A stretch of DNA of 64,000 bases from Cupriavidus cauae (GCF_008632125.1 NZ_VWRN01000035.1:186001-250000); one strand, 5' to 3'; numbered from the stretch's first letter, positions 45,564-54,504 are shown. Numbers and translations are program-made. The notes: generated by a model from the letters alone, not told the origin.

Positions 45564-46970
45564 ATGACCACTGCAATCGAGTCTGACGATTCCGCCACTG
45601 CGCCTGTCTTGCGCACCGACCACCGGCCGTCGACGGCGCCTGACATCGGCCGCCGCCGCGTGCTGCGCGCCGGCGCGGCACTGGGTGCCGGTGCCGTGCT
45701 TGGGGCGCCGGCATTCGCGCAAGGCGCGAAGAAGTACGCCGGCGTCGTGCTCAACGTTTCCGCATTCAGCGCGCCATACCAGAAGCTGCTGCGGCAATGG
45801 CTGCCCGAGTTCGAGGCGCAGACCGGCATCAAGGTCAACTTCGACACGCCGTCGTTTCCGGTCTACAACCAGCGCGTCGATCTGGAACTGTCGACCAAGG
45901 GCTCGGGCTTCGACGTGGTGAACGTGACGTTCATCTATTCGAGCCGCTGGATCCAATCGGGTTGGCTGACGCCGCTCGACGATTTCATCAAGGATCCCGG
46001 CCGCACGCCAGCCGACTTCGATATCAACGATTTCCTGCCCGGCGCCCGCGCGCCCGAGACGGGCCGCGATGGCAAGCTCTACGGCGTGCCGTGGACCGCC
46101 GAGGTGACCATCAGCGCCTCGTCGCGCTTCGATCTGGTGAGGGCAGCGGGACTCGCCTATCCGGATACCACCGACGATCTGGTCAGGACGCTGAAAGCCG
46201 TCAATCGCAAGGAGCGCGTCGCCGGCTTCGTCACCGACAACCACTACGGCTGGACCTTTCCGCCGTATCTGCATGCCTTTGGCGGCGACGTCTTCCGCAA
46301 GGCGCCGGACGACCTGTATCCCACACTGGATACACCGGAGGCGATTGCCGCGGCCGATTATTTCGCGCGCCTGCTGCGCGAGTTCGGCCCCGACGGCGCC
46401 GTCTCGTATACGCCGGACCAGGCCGTGCAGGCGCTCAAGGCGGGCCGCAGCAATTTCAGCACGCTGGGCCAGATATATCTGTCGCAGGTAGGCGATCCTG
46501 CCTCGAGCAAGGCCGCGCAAACGGCCGCGTGGGGCCTGGTGCCGAAGGGGCCGGCGGGCCGTTTCCCGGGGACGGCGGTGCACGGCTATGGCATACCGGT
46601 CGGCAGCAAGAACAAGGATGCGGCCTGGCAGTTCATCGTCTGGGCCACCTCGAAGACGATTACGCGGCGGGCGGTCGCCGCCGGCTATGGCTCGCCGTCG
46701 CGCCGCTCGGACATCGACGCCGACGTGTTCCGCAAGCGGCAGGTCGTCAACGGCTATGACATCGCGAAGCTGTGCACCGATTCCATCGAGCTGTCCGGCA
46801 AGCAGGGGCATATGAAATACCGCACCGTCTCGGTCTATCCGCAGGTCGATCAGCAGCTGAACAAGGCGATCGAGCTGATCGTTTCCGGTCAGCAGAGTGC
46901 GGCCGGCGCGATGAAGCAGGCGCAGGCAGCGGCCATCGCCGAGCTCAAGCGGGCGGGTGTGGCGGTCTGA
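45564..46970 (+). CDS. ABC transporter substrate-binding protein (family 1, sugar-type)
   Basis: Periplasmic receptor of 468 residues. It has a twin-arginine-like leader (GRRRVLRAGAALGAGAV, about residues 29-45; cleavage near AFAQG) after a longish 28-residue N-terminal part. The mature protein has the family-1 fold (LLRQWLPEFEAQTGIKVNFD; GKLYGVPWTAEVT; AAWQFIVWATSK). The start at 45564 follows AGGA. It overlaps the permease start by one base (TGATG). Confidence 0.9.
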   Translation: MTTAIESDDSATAPVLRTDHRPSTAPDIGRRRVLRAGAALGAGAVLGAPAFAQGAKKYAGVVLNVSAFSAPYQKLLRQWLPEFEAQTGIKVNFDTPSFPVYNQRVDLELSTKGSGFDVVNVTFIYSSRWIQSGWLTPLDDFIKDPGRTPADFDINDFLPGARAPETGRDGKLYGVPWTAEVTISASSRFDLVRAAGLAYPDTTDDLVRTLKAVNRKERVAGFVTDNHYGWTFPPYLHAFGGDVFRKAPDDLYPTLDTPEAIAAADYFARLLREFGPDGAVSYTPDQAVQALKAGRSNFSTLGQIYLSQVGDPASSKAAQTAAWGLVPKGPAGRFPGTAVHGYGIPVGSKNKDAAWQFIVWATSKTITRRAVAAGYGSPSRRSDIDADVFRKRQVVNGYDIAKLCTDSIELSGKQGHMKYRTVSVYPQVDQQLNKAIELIVSGQQSAAGAMKQAQAAAIAELKRAGVAV

Positions 46971-47902
46971 TGGCGGGCTCCGTTTCGATCCGGCACGCCG
47001 CGTCGCCACGCGGCTGGGAAGCCGAACGGCGGCGCGCCTTCCTGTTCGGCCTCGCGCCTTCGCTGCTGATACTGGGCGCCATCACGCTCGTGCCCGCCGC
47101 GGCATTGCTGCTGATCAGCCTGACGCCGCTGAACCTGGTGGACCCGGCAGGGACGTTCCGCTTCGACGATCCCCTCGTCAACTACAGGCAACTGCTGGAC
47201 GATCCACGCTTTATCGGCTCGTTGTGGGTGCAGGTGCGGCTGTCGCTGTCCAGCGTGACGTTGCAGCTCGCCCTGGGCCTGGCCATCGCACTGCTGCTGA
47301 ACGCGAACTCCCGCGTGCTGGCGGCGATTCGCTCGGTCTTCCTGATCCCCATGGTGCTGCCCCCGATCGTCGTCGCGCTGATCTGGAAGATCCTGTACAC
47401 GCCCGACGTCAGTCCGCTGCATCGCGCGCTGGAGCAGATCGGCCTGCCGCTGCGATCGCTGATCGCCAATCCCGATACCGCGCTGTGGGCGATCAGCATT
47501 GCCGAGACCTGGCAGTGGTTCCCGTTCACGATGCTGATGGTGCTGGCGGCATTGCAGATGATCCCCGACGAGCCGCTGGAAGCGGCGCGCATCGATGGCG
47601 CGAACCGCTGGCAGTTGTTCCGCTACATCGTGCTGCCCTATATCCGGCCGGTGCTGGTGGTGTGCGCGCTGTTCCGGTTGATCGACAGCTTCAAGGCGTT
47701 TCCGCTGATCTATGTGCTGACCAATGGCGGACCCGGCACGGTAACGGAGGTCACCAATTTCTACGGCTTTATCCAGGCGTTCAATTTCTCGTATTGGGGT
47801 TATGCGAGCGCGATTGCCGTGGTGATGCTGCTGGCGGTGTTGGCCATCAGCTGGTCGATTAGCCGGTTCAAGGGGAGCGATGGGAATGAACGCCACGACT
47901 GA
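46970..47902 (+). CDS. Sugar-type ABC transporter permease (first)
   Basis: Permease of 310 residues with six helices (about 28-50, 90-112, 122-143, 172-194, 222-242, 278-300) and an EAA loop EAARIDGANRWQLFRYIVLP near residue 205. Same family as UgpA/MalF. It overlaps both neighbours (TGATG upstream; the downstream permease starts inside its end). Confidence 0.92.
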   Translation: MAGSVSIRHAASPRGWEAERRRAFLFGLAPSLLILGAITLVPAAALLLISLTPLNLVDPAGTFRFDDPLVNYRQLLDDPRFIGSLWVQVRLSLSSVTLQLALGLAIALLLNANSRVLAAIRSVFLIPMVLPPIVVALIWKILYTPDVSPLHRALEQIGLPLRSLIANPDTALWAISIAETWQWFPFTMLMVLAALQMIPDEPLEAARIDGANRWQLFRYIVLPYIRPVLVVCALFRLIDSFKAFPLIYVLTNGGPGTVTEVTNFYGFIQAFNFSYWGYASAIAVVMLLAVLAISWSISRFKGSDGNERHD

Positions 47903-48788
47903 CACGCTGCGATTGCCGTCCCGCGACAGCGCCGGCGATCACGATATGCCGGCGTTGCGGCGATCGGGGGCAAGGCCGTTGGCCTGGCTGCGTCGCCACG
48001 GCCGCGTCGCGCTGGCAGTCGTGTTGCTGCTGGTGCTGATGTTCCCGTTCCTGTGGCTGGTGCAGATCGCGTTCAGGCCGGCCGAGGGCGCGTTCGACGA
48101 CAGCCTGCTGTTTACGCCCACGCTCGAGGCGTTCCGCGCGCTGCTGCAAGGCAACTTCGCCCGCTCGTTCGCCAACAGCCTGCTGGTCAGCTCGCTGTCC
48201 ACGGTGCTGTCGCTGGCGATCGGCGTGCCGGCCGCCTACGCGCTGACGCGGTGGCATTTCCGCGCGCGCGGCCGGGTGGCGCTGTGGATCCTGATCACGC
48301 GGATGGCGCCGCCGATCGCCTTCACGATCCCGTTCTTTCTTGCCTACCGCTGGATCGGCTTGCTCGACACCGTCTGGGGACTGGCCCTGGTCTATCTGAC
48401 CTTCAACCTGGCCGTGGTGATCTGGCTGATGCAGGGGTTCTTCGAGGCGGTACCGGCCGCACTGGAAGAGGCCGCGTGGATCGATGGCTGCGGTGTCTGG
48501 AGTGCGTTCTGGCGCGTCACGCTGCCGCTCGCGGCGCCGGGCGTGGCCGCCACCGCCGTGCTGTGCTTCATCTTCTCGTGGAACGACTTCTTCTATGCGC
48601 TGATCCTGACCCGCACCCATGCCGTCACCGCGCCGGTCGCGATCGTCAATTTCCTGCAATACGAAGGCTGGGAATGGACCAAGATCGCGGCGGGCGGCAC
48701 GCTGGTGATGCTGCCGGTGGTGGCGTTCACGCTGCTGGTGCGCAAATACCTGGTGCGGGGGCTGACCGCCGGCGGCGTCAAGGACTGA
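47886..48788 (+). CDS. Sugar-type ABC transporter permease (second)
   Basis: Permease of 300 residues, UgpE/MalG type, with six helices and the EAA loop EEAAWIDGCGVWSAFWRVTLP (about residues 196-216). The ATG at 47886 is preferred because GGGGAG at 47872-47877 is 8 bases upstream; the ATG at 47880 is too close to it. Starts within the first permease gene. Confidence 0.92.
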   Translation: MNATTDTLRLPSRDSAGDHDMPALRRSGARPLAWLRRHGRVALAVVLLLVLMFPFLWLVQIAFRPAEGAFDDSLLFTPTLEAFRALLQGNFARSFANSLLVSSLSTVLSLAIGVPAAYALTRWHFRARGRVALWILITRMAPPIAFTIPFFLAYRWIGLLDTVWGLALVYLTFNLAVVIWLMQGFFEAVPAALEEAAWIDGCGVWSAFWRVTLPLAAPGVAATAVLCFIFSWNDFFYALILTRTHAVTAPVAIVNFLQYEGWEWTKIAAGGTLVMLPVVAFTLLVRKYLVRGLTAGGVKD

Positions 48789-48821
48789 CGGCGGGCCCGC
48801 AATTCCCATTCCGAAGGACTC

Positions 48822-49889
48822 ATGGCTTCCATCTCTCTCCGACATGTGCGCAAGGCATACGGCAGCACCGAGGTCATCCACAACCTGTCGATCGATATCC
48901 GCGACGGCGAGTTCGTCGCGCTGGTTGGCCCGTCGGGCTGCGGAAAATCCACGCTGCTGCGTATGGTGGCAGGCCTCGAGCCGATCACGGCGGGCGAGAT
49001 CCGGCTGGGCGACCGGCTGATCAACGACGTGGCGCCGCGCGACCGCAATATCGCGATGGTGTTCCAGAACTACGCGCTGTATCCGCATATGACGGTGGCG
49101 CAGAACCTGGGCTTTTCGCTGAAGCTGCAGGGTCTTCCCAAGGCGGAGATCGAGCGGCGCGTGCAGGCCGTGGCGGAAACGCTTGGCCTTTCCGCCGTAC
49201 TCGACCGCACGCCGCGTCGCCTGTCGGGTGGGCAGCGCCAGCGCGTGGCCATGGGTCGTGCGATCGTGCGCCAGCCGGAAGCCTTCCTGTTCGACGAGCC
49301 GCTGTCGAACCTCGACGCCAAGCTGCGCGTGCAGATGCGCACCGAGATCAAGGCGCTGCACCAGCGGCTGGGGACCACCACGCTGTACGTCACGCACGAT
49401 CAGGTAGAGGCGATGACGATGGCCGATCGCATCGTCGTGCTCAAGGATGGGGTGGTCGAACAATCCGGCGTGCCGCTGGAGCTCTACGATCGCCCGCGCA
49501 ATGCCTTTGTCGCGGGCTTCATCGGCTCGCCGGCCATGAACTTCTTCCGCGGGCGCGTGCAACGCCATGGCGCGCCGGCGGTGCTGACGGACGATGGCCT
49601 GCGGCTGCCGCTCCATCGTCTGCCGGAGGCAGTGGATGGCCATGAGGTCCTGTATGGCGTGCGGCCCGAGCATTTCGCGCTCGAGGCGGGCGGCACGCTG
49701 GAAGCCGGGGTCGTGGTGGTCGAACCGACCGGCGCCGAAACGCTGATCGCTGCCAGGCTCGGACGCCATCAGGTGGTGGCGGCATTCCGGGAGCGCGTGG
49801 ACGCTCGCCCCGGCACCGCGCTGAAGCTGACGCCTCGGGTCGAGCATGTCCACCTGTTCGATGCGGCGTCGGGCCAGCGGCTGAACTGA
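48822..49889 (+). CDS. ABC transporter ATP-binding protein (UgpC/MalK type)
   Basis: ATPase of 355 residues. Walker A GPSGCGKST (about residues 38-46), Q-loop VFQNYALYPH, signature LSGGQRQRVAMGRAI, Walker B FLFDEPLSNLDAKL and His in VTHDQVEAM are intact, followed by a C-terminal TOBE/OB regulatory domain (about 240-355, VRPEHFALEAGG). It completes the importer with the binding protein and two permeases. Confidence 0.95.
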   Translation: MASISLRHVRKAYGSTEVIHNLSIDIRDGEFVALVGPSGCGKSTLLRMVAGLEPITAGEIRLGDRLINDVAPRDRNIAMVFQNYALYPHMTVAQNLGFSLKLQGLPKAEIERRVQAVAETLGLSAVLDRTPRRLSGGQRQRVAMGRAIVRQPEAFLFDEPLSNLDAKLRVQMRTEIKALHQRLGTTTLYVTHDQVEAMTMADRIVVLKDGVVEQSGVPLELYDRPRNAFVAGFIGSPAMNFFRGRVQRHGAPAVLTDDGLRLPLHRLPEAVDGHEVLYGVRPEHFALEAGGTLEAGVVVVEPTGAETLIAARLGRHQVVAAFRERVDARPGTALKLTPRVEHVHLFDAASGQRLN

Positions 49890-49934
49890 CGGCGGCACCG
49901 GGGGCCGCGCCGGACGTTGCGTGTTATCGGCCGT

Positions 49935-49957
49935 CCGGGTCGGCAATGCGGACCCGG
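49935..49957. terminator. Hairpin between the convergent ABC and chemoreceptor genes
   Basis: 7-bp stem CCGGGTC / GACCCGG with a 9-base loop, between the ATPase stop (49889) and the chemoreceptor stop (49986). No T-run on either side. Confidence 0.4.
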
Positions 49958-49985
49958 GCCTGGCCCAATAGCGTGACGTCGCCGG

Positions 49986-51218
49986 TTACCGAGCCGCCGC
50001 CAATTGCAGGGAGGGCTCGCGCGACGCCGGCATCGGGGCAGGGCCGGCCTCCAGCCGGAATCGCGCCACCACGCTTTGCAGCTCGCGCGCCTCGTCGGCC
50101 AGCGCGTTCGACGCGGCGGCGGCCTGTTCGACCAGCGCGGCATTCTGCTGCGTCACGGTATCCATCTGCGTGACCGCCTCGGCGACCTGGGCAATGCCGC
50201 TGCTCTGGTGCTCGGACGCGGTACCGATCTCGCCCAGCAGCGTCGTCACATGACGGACGGCCCCGACGATTTCCTGCATCGTCTGACCGGCCTTGCCGAC
50301 CAGCGTCGAACCGCTGCCGACCTGCTGCACGGAATCGTCGATCAGGTCCTTGATCTCGCGGGCCGCCGCGGCGCTGCGCTGGGCCAGCGTGCGGACTTCA
50401 CCGGCCACCACCGCGAAGCCGCGACCCTGCTCGCCGGCGCGCGCCGCTTCGACCGCGGCATTGAGCGCGAGGATATTGGTCTGGAAGGCGATGCCCTGGA
50501 TCACGTCGACGATGTCGGCGACCTTCTTCGAGCTGGTATCGATCGCCTGCATCGTGTCGACCACGGCGGTCATCACCTCGCCGCCGCGCTCGGCGATGCC
50601 CGACGCCGACTGCGCAAAGCGGTTCGCCTCGCGGGCGCGCTCGGTGTTCTGCTGCACCATCGCGGTCAGCTCGCTCATGCTGGACGCCGTTTCCTGCAGC
50701 GTCGCGGCCTGCTGCTCGGTGCGCTGCGACAGGTCGGTGTTGCCGGCCGCGATCCGGTGCGACGCCTCGGTGATCGAGTCGGTGGACGTCTTGATCCGTG
50801 TAATCAGGTCGGTCAGCATGTCCTCCATCCGGCCGAGCCCGCCGAGCAGGGCGCCGAAGGGGCCGGTGCGCTCGGTCTCGAATTCCTGGCTGAGGTCGCC
50901 CGCCGCCACCGTTTCGGCGATCAGCTCGGCTTCGGCCAGCGGCTGCTGAATGCCCTTGGACAGTGCATGGACGCTTGCCACCGCCAGCAGCAGGGCGGCG
51001 ATGCCCAGGCCGGCCATCCATTCGGTGGTAGTGGTGATTTGTTGATCCAGCTGGGTCAGGGAGGCCGCGCCCCTGGCCGCGGTATCGGCCGCATGGGCCG
51101 CCTCGCCGATGGCGCGCAACTGCGTGACACCCATTCCCAGCGCGATTGCCAGCACCAGCAGCACCGCGCCAAAACATGCCCCGAGCCGCGCTCGGATGGT
51201 CCAGTTTCCGATATGCAT
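49986..51218 (-). CDS. Methyl-accepting chemotaxis protein with minimal periplasmic domain
   Basis: Chemoreceptor of 410 residues. Helix 1 spans about residues 12-31 and helix 2 about 68-83, leaving only about 36 periplasmic residues against roughly 150 in standard four-helix-bundle receptors. A HAMP region follows, then the cytoplasmic hairpin with the conserved tip (QTNILALNAAVEAARAGEQG, about residues 245-264) and flanking methylation helices. The start at 51218 has GGAGG upstream; a longer frame to 51257 lacks one. It likely signals through CheA/CheW but cannot bind ligand in the usual way. Confidence 0.9.
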   Translation of the reverse strand: MHIGNWTIRARLGACFGAVLLVLAIALGMGVTQLRAIGEAAHAADTAARGAASLTQLDQQITTTTEWMAGLGIAALLLAVASVHALSKGIQQPLAEAELIAETVAAGDLSQEFETERTGPFGALLGGLGRMEDMLTDLITRIKTSTDSITEASHRIAAGNTDLSQRTEQQAATLQETASSMSELTAMVQQNTERAREANRFAQSASGIAERGGEVMTAVVDTMQAIDTSSKKVADIVDVIQGIAFQTNILALNAAVEAARAGEQGRGFAVVAGEVRTLAQRSAAAAREIKDLIDDSVQQVGSGSTLVGKAGQTMQEIVGAVRHVTTLLGEIGTASEHQSSGIAQVAEAVTQMDTVTQQNAALVEQAAAASNALADEARELQSVVARFRLEAGPAPMPASREPSLQLAAAR

Positions 51219-51277
51219 TTCTGCCTCCGCTCCCCTTTGGTGTGGGTTGGCGCCCAAAGGCGGACGCCTTCGCCGGG

Positions 51278-51301
51278 CCGGACTGCGTGGTCCGGTTTTT
51301 T
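51278..51301 (+). terminator. Intrinsic terminator on the plus strand
   Basis: Stem CCGGAC / GTCCGG (6 bp, loop TGCGTG) followed at once by six T. It lies upstream of the minus-strand chemoreceptor gene and so faces antisense transcription, perhaps read-through from the ABC operon ending at 49889. Confidence 0.7.
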
Positions 51302-51350
51302 GTGCTCAACGCGGATTGACGGCAGAGGGGTGGAAAACTTTAGGGCCGGC

Positions 51351-51374
51351 GGGCAAAGAATTGCCCAATTTTTT
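51351..51374 (+). terminator. Second plus-strand intrinsic terminator
   Basis: Stem GGGCAA / TTGCCC (6 bp, loop AGAA) followed by AATTTTTT, just 8 bases before the end of the minus-strand Bug gene. Read from the minus strand the same hairpin may mark the Bug operon's 3' end, but the T-run favours the plus strand. Confidence 0.65.
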
Positions 51375-51382
51375 AATGGCCG

Positions 51383-52363
51383 CTATTCCTGCTGGATGCC
51401 GGCCTCCTTGACCACCTTCCCCCATTTCGCCAGGTCGGACTTGATCAGCGCGGCGTAATCCTGCGGCGTGCCGCCCTGGACCTCGATCCCGGCCGCCTCG
51501 AGCTTGGCGCGTACCTCCGGCAGCTTCAATGCTGCATTGATCTCGGTATTGAGCCTGGCAACGATTTCTTTTGGCGTGCCGGCGGGCGCCAGGAAGCCGC
51601 CATTGGTGTTGGCGTCGTAGCCCTTCAGTCCTTGCTCTTCCGCGGTCGGGACATTGGGCAGGGCCTTGGAACGGTTCCGCGTCGAAACGGCGAGGGCGCG
51701 GACGTTACCGGCCTTGACCTGCTCCTGGATCGCGCTGATCGTGTCGATGAAGAGGACGGTGCGCCCGGCCACCAGGTCGGGGTGCGCGGCGGACGAGCCC
51801 TTGTACGGAATCAGCAGCATGTTGGCCCCGCTGACCATGCGGAACATTTCCGCGGCCATCTCCTGGGCGCTGCCACGTCCTGAAGTCGCGATCTTCGCCT
51901 CGCCCGGATTGGCCTTCATCCAATTGACCAGTTCCGGGATCGACTTGGCGGGGATTTTCGAATTGACCGCGAACACCAGCGGAATCACGTGGGTATAGAC
52001 GATCGGCTCGAAGCTCTTTTCCGGATCCCAGCCGAGATTCTTGAAGAGGTATTTATTGATGTTGTGGCTGCCACCGACGATGCCGATCGTGTAGCCATCC
52101 GGCTTCGCATTGGCCAGCACCGCGGTGCCGAGATTGTTCGATGCACCCGGACGGTTCTCGACGATAAAGGGCTGCCCCAGCTTGACCGCCAGCTTTTCTC
52201 CGACCACGCGGGCGATCAGATCGATGCCGCCGCCGGCCGGCGCGGGCACGATGATGGTGACGGGGCGGGTCGGGTATTTCGGCGTCTCTGCCGACGACAG
52301 GCTGGGGGCCATGATCAGCGCGGCAGGGATCGCTACCGTCGTGATCAGCTTGGTGAAAGGCAT
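51383..52363 (-). CDS. Bug/TTT-family periplasmic receptor
   Basis: Receptor of 326 residues: signal peptide to about residue 26 (LSSAET), then YPTRPVTIIVPAPAGGGIDL, FIVENRPGASNNLGT and IPYKGSSAAHPD. GAGGAG precedes the ATG. It is the last gene of the minus-strand run hydroxyacid dehydrogenase - SDR - Bug, though a repeat-filled gap of 192 bases separates it from the SDR gene. Confidence 0.9.
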   Translation of the reverse strand: MPFTKLITTVAIPAALIMAPSLSSAETPKYPTRPVTIIVPAPAGGGIDLIARVVGEKLAVKLGQPFIVENRPGASNNLGTAVLANAKPDGYTIGIVGGSHNINKYLFKNLGWDPEKSFEPIVYTHVIPLVFAVNSKIPAKSIPELVNWMKANPGEAKIATSGRGSAQEMAAEMFRMVSGANMLLIPYKGSSAAHPDLVAGRTVLFIDTISAIQEQVKAGNVRALAVSTRNRSKALPNVPTAEEQGLKGYDANTNGGFLAPAGTPKEIVARLNTEINAALKLPEVRAKLEAAGIEVQGGTPQDYAALIKSDLAKWGKVVKEAGIQQE

Positions 52364-52465
52364 GGTTGTCTCCTCTGTTTCTGGTCAACTGTTGTGTCAA
52401 CTCTGGGGCGGCGTCCGGAATGCCGGAATGCCGGTACGCCGGGGGCGCAGTTACGCCGGGGCGCG

Positions 52466-52537
52466 GGGAAGCCGGGAAGCCGGGAAGCCGGGAAGTCGGG
52501 AAGCCGGGAAGCCGGGAAGCCGGGAAGCCGGGAAGCC
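52466..52537. repeat. Nine tandem copies of an 8-bp unit
   Basis: GGGAAGCC is repeated nine times without gaps (the fourth copy reads GGGAAGTC), between the Bug and SDR genes. Likely a slippage repeat that could vary between strains. Confidence 0.95.
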
Positions 52538-52555
52538 GGGGCGGATTAATCGATA

Positions 52556-53314
52556 TCAGCCGCGCCCGACGAAAGGCATGGCACTGGCCATGACGGTCAT
52601 GGTCAGCACGTTAGCCTCCAGCGGCAGCGATGCCATATGACGCACGGCATTGGCGACGTGCGTGGCGTCCATCATCGGCTCAGGCGCTGTCGTGCCATTG
52701 GCCTGCAGCACGCCCCGCGTCATCCGCTCGGACAGTTCCGTCAGCGCGTTGCCGATGTCGATCTGGCCAGCCACGATGTTGAACGCGCGGCCGTCCAGCG
52801 CCAGTGCCTTGGTCAGGCCGGTGACGGCGTGCTTGCTCGCGGTGTAGGGCGCCGTGTAGGGGCGCGGTGTGTGCGCCGAGATGGAGCCGTTATTGATGAT
52901 GCGTCCGCCCTGCGGCGACTGCCGGCGCATCAATCCGAAGGCGGCTCGCGCGCAAAGGTAGACGCCGGTGACGTTGGTGTTGATCACGTTGAACCATGCG
53001 TCTAGCGGCAGCTCGTCCATCGGCACGGCAGGGGCATTGACGCCGGCGTTGTTGAACAGCAGGTCCAGCCGCCCGAATTCCTGTTCGATGGTGTCGAACA
53101 GGGCCTGCACGCTGGCGGGGTCGGTGACATCGGCAGGCACGGGCATCGCATGCTGTCCACGCGCGGAAGCCTCGGCGGCCAGCGCTTGCAGCGGTTCGGC
53201 GCGGCGGCCGGCCAGCACCACCGTCCATCCGTCCTCCAGCAATGCCATCGCGCTGAGGCGGCCAACGCCGCTGCCGGCACCGGTGACGAGGGCGATTTTT
53301 CGTGAAGGGTTCAA
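52556..53314 (-). CDS. Short-chain dehydrogenase/reductase (SDR)
   Basis: NAD(P)-dependent oxidoreductase of 252 residues. Cofactor loop [13 protein letters not shown] (about 10-22), [11 protein letters not shown] (about 86-96), catalytic Ser in [15 protein letters not shown] and Tyr-Lys in the YTASK motif (about residue 157). AAGGAG precedes the ATG. It lies in the same direction as the hydroxyacid dehydrogenase upstream, probably acting in the same pathway. Confidence 0.9.
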   Translation of the reverse strand: MNPSRKIALVTGAGSGVGRLSAMALLEDGWTVVLAGRRAEPLQALAAEASARGQHAMPVPADVTDPASVQALFDTIEQEFGRLDLLFNNAGVNAPAVPMDELPLDAWFNVINTNVTGVYLCARAAFGLMRRQSPQGGRIINNGSISAHTPRPYTAPYTASKHAVTGLTKALALDGRAFNIVAGQIDIGNALTELSERMTRGVLQANGTTAPEPMMDATHVANAVRHMASLPLEANVLTMTVMASAMPFVGRG

Positions 53315-53350
53315 GGGTGGGTCTCCTTAATGGGGTGTGAGGCTGGAAGG

Positions 53351-53420
53351 CTCATGCGTGCTCATGCGTGCTCGTGCGTGCTCATGCGTGCTCGTGCGTG
53401 CTCGTGCGTGCTCGTGCGTT
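53351..53420. repeat. Seven tandem copies of a 10-bp unit
   Basis: CTC(A/G)TGCGTG is present seven times in register; the last copy ends in T and runs into a CGTT triplet-like run (53418-53430). Located between the SDR and hydroxyacid dehydrogenase genes. Confidence 0.95.
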
Positions 53421-53453
53421 CGTTCGTTCGTGCGCCCATGTGCCCATGCGCCC

Positions 53454-53509
53454 GTGAGCCCGTGAGCCCGTGAGCCCGTGAGCCCGTGAGCCCGTGAGCC
53501 CGTGAGCCC
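53454..53509. repeat. Seven tandem copies of an 8-bp unit
   Basis: GTGAGCCC is present seven times without change, 33 bases after the 10-bp repeat array. The two arrays share the same 236-base gap, which suggests a slippage-prone spot. Confidence 0.95.
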
Positions 53510-53550
53510 CTGCGCCCGGGCGGTGGGGCATGGGACCGATTGCCTCGCGC

Positions 53551-54504
53551 TCAGGTGGTCAGGCTCATCGTAGGCCGGCCGCCGGCCAGCGCCTGCGCCA
53601 CGCTTTCGAGCACCATGTGCGCCATCGCGGTCCGGGTCTCCCAGGTCGCGCTCGCGCGATGGGCTTGCAGCGTCGTGCGATCGGATTCCCGCAAGGCCAG
53701 CGGTACGCGCGGCTCGTCGACGAACACATCCAGGCCCGCGCCCGCGATGCGGCCGGCCGCCACGGCCTCGGCCAAGTCGGCTTCATTGACCAGCCGACCA
53801 CGCGCCACGTTGACGAGATAGCCGCGCGGTCCCAGCGCATCGAGCACTGCGGCATCGACAATGCCCTCCGCCTTGTCCGCCGCTGCGCAAAGCACCAGCG
53901 CATCGCTGCGGCGCGCCAGCTCGCGAAGATCCGCCACGAACTCGTGGGGCACGTCCTCCATGCGCCGCAGGTCGGTGTAGCGGATCGGACAGCCAAAGGC
54001 CGCCGCCCGCGTCGCCACCGCCCGGCCGACACGCCCCATGCCGACGATGCCGACATTCATGCCGCTGAAGCGGCGGGCAAGCGGAATCGCGCTGGGCTGC
54101 GGATACAGCTCCCACTGGCCATCGCGCACGAAACGGTCCCCCGCGCAGATATTGCGACAGGCCGCGATCAGCAAACCGATCGCGAGATCGGCGACATCCT
54201 CGGTCAGCGCACCGAGGGTCGCGGTAACGGGCAGATTGCGGCCACGACAATATTCGAGGTCCACCGCATCGGTGCCCACGCCATTGATGGCCACCACCTT
54301 CAGCGCAGGCAACTGCTCCAGCATCGCCCGCGAAATCCCGGTGTGCCCGCCGGTGATGACGGCCTGAATGGAAGGCCCGTACTCCCGCAACCACGCCGCC
54401 TGATCGGCGATCTCGAAGTACTTGTGGACGGTGTATAGCGAGGCGAGCTCGTCATTGATCGCGGGGATCAGGATCGGATTCAGTTGCAGGATCTGCGGCT
54501 TCAT
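53551..54504 (-). CDS. D-2-hydroxyacid dehydrogenase family protein
   Basis: Dehydrogenase of 317 residues. The cofactor loop GIVGMGRVGRAVA (about residues 150-162) is intact; catalytic Arg is in NVARGRLVNEADL, Glu in VDEPRVPLAL, and the His position reads LQAHRASAT rather than the usual P-H-x-(A/G)-(G/S), a small deviation. It is the first gene of the minus-strand operon and divergent from the HTH-citrate synthase fusion. Confidence 0.88.
   Translation of the reverse strand: MKPQILQLNPILIPAINDELASLYTVHKYFEIADQAAWLREYGPSIQAVITGGHTGISRAMLEQLPALKVVAINGVGTDAVDLEYCRGRNLPVTATLGALTEDVADLAIGLLIAACRNICAGDRFVRDGQWELYPQPSAIPLARRFSGMNVGIVGMGRVGRAVATRAAAFGCPIRYTDLRRMEDVPHEFVADLRELARRSDALVLCAAADKAEGIVDAAVLDALGPRGYLVNVARGRLVNEADLAEAVAAGRIAGAGLDVFVDEPRVPLALRESDRTTLQAHRASATWETRTAMAHMVLESVAQALAGGRPTMSLTT

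Noticed and set aside
47868..49946. A 690-codon minus-strand frame opposite the ABC permease and ATPase genes
   Set aside because: The plus-strand genes have intact ABC motifs; the antisense product shows low-complexity Arg/Gln/His composition typical of shadow frames.
53351..53509. CRISPR-like look of the tandem repeats
   Set aside because: Units are 8-10 bp and directly adjacent with no spacers, and no cas gene is in the window.
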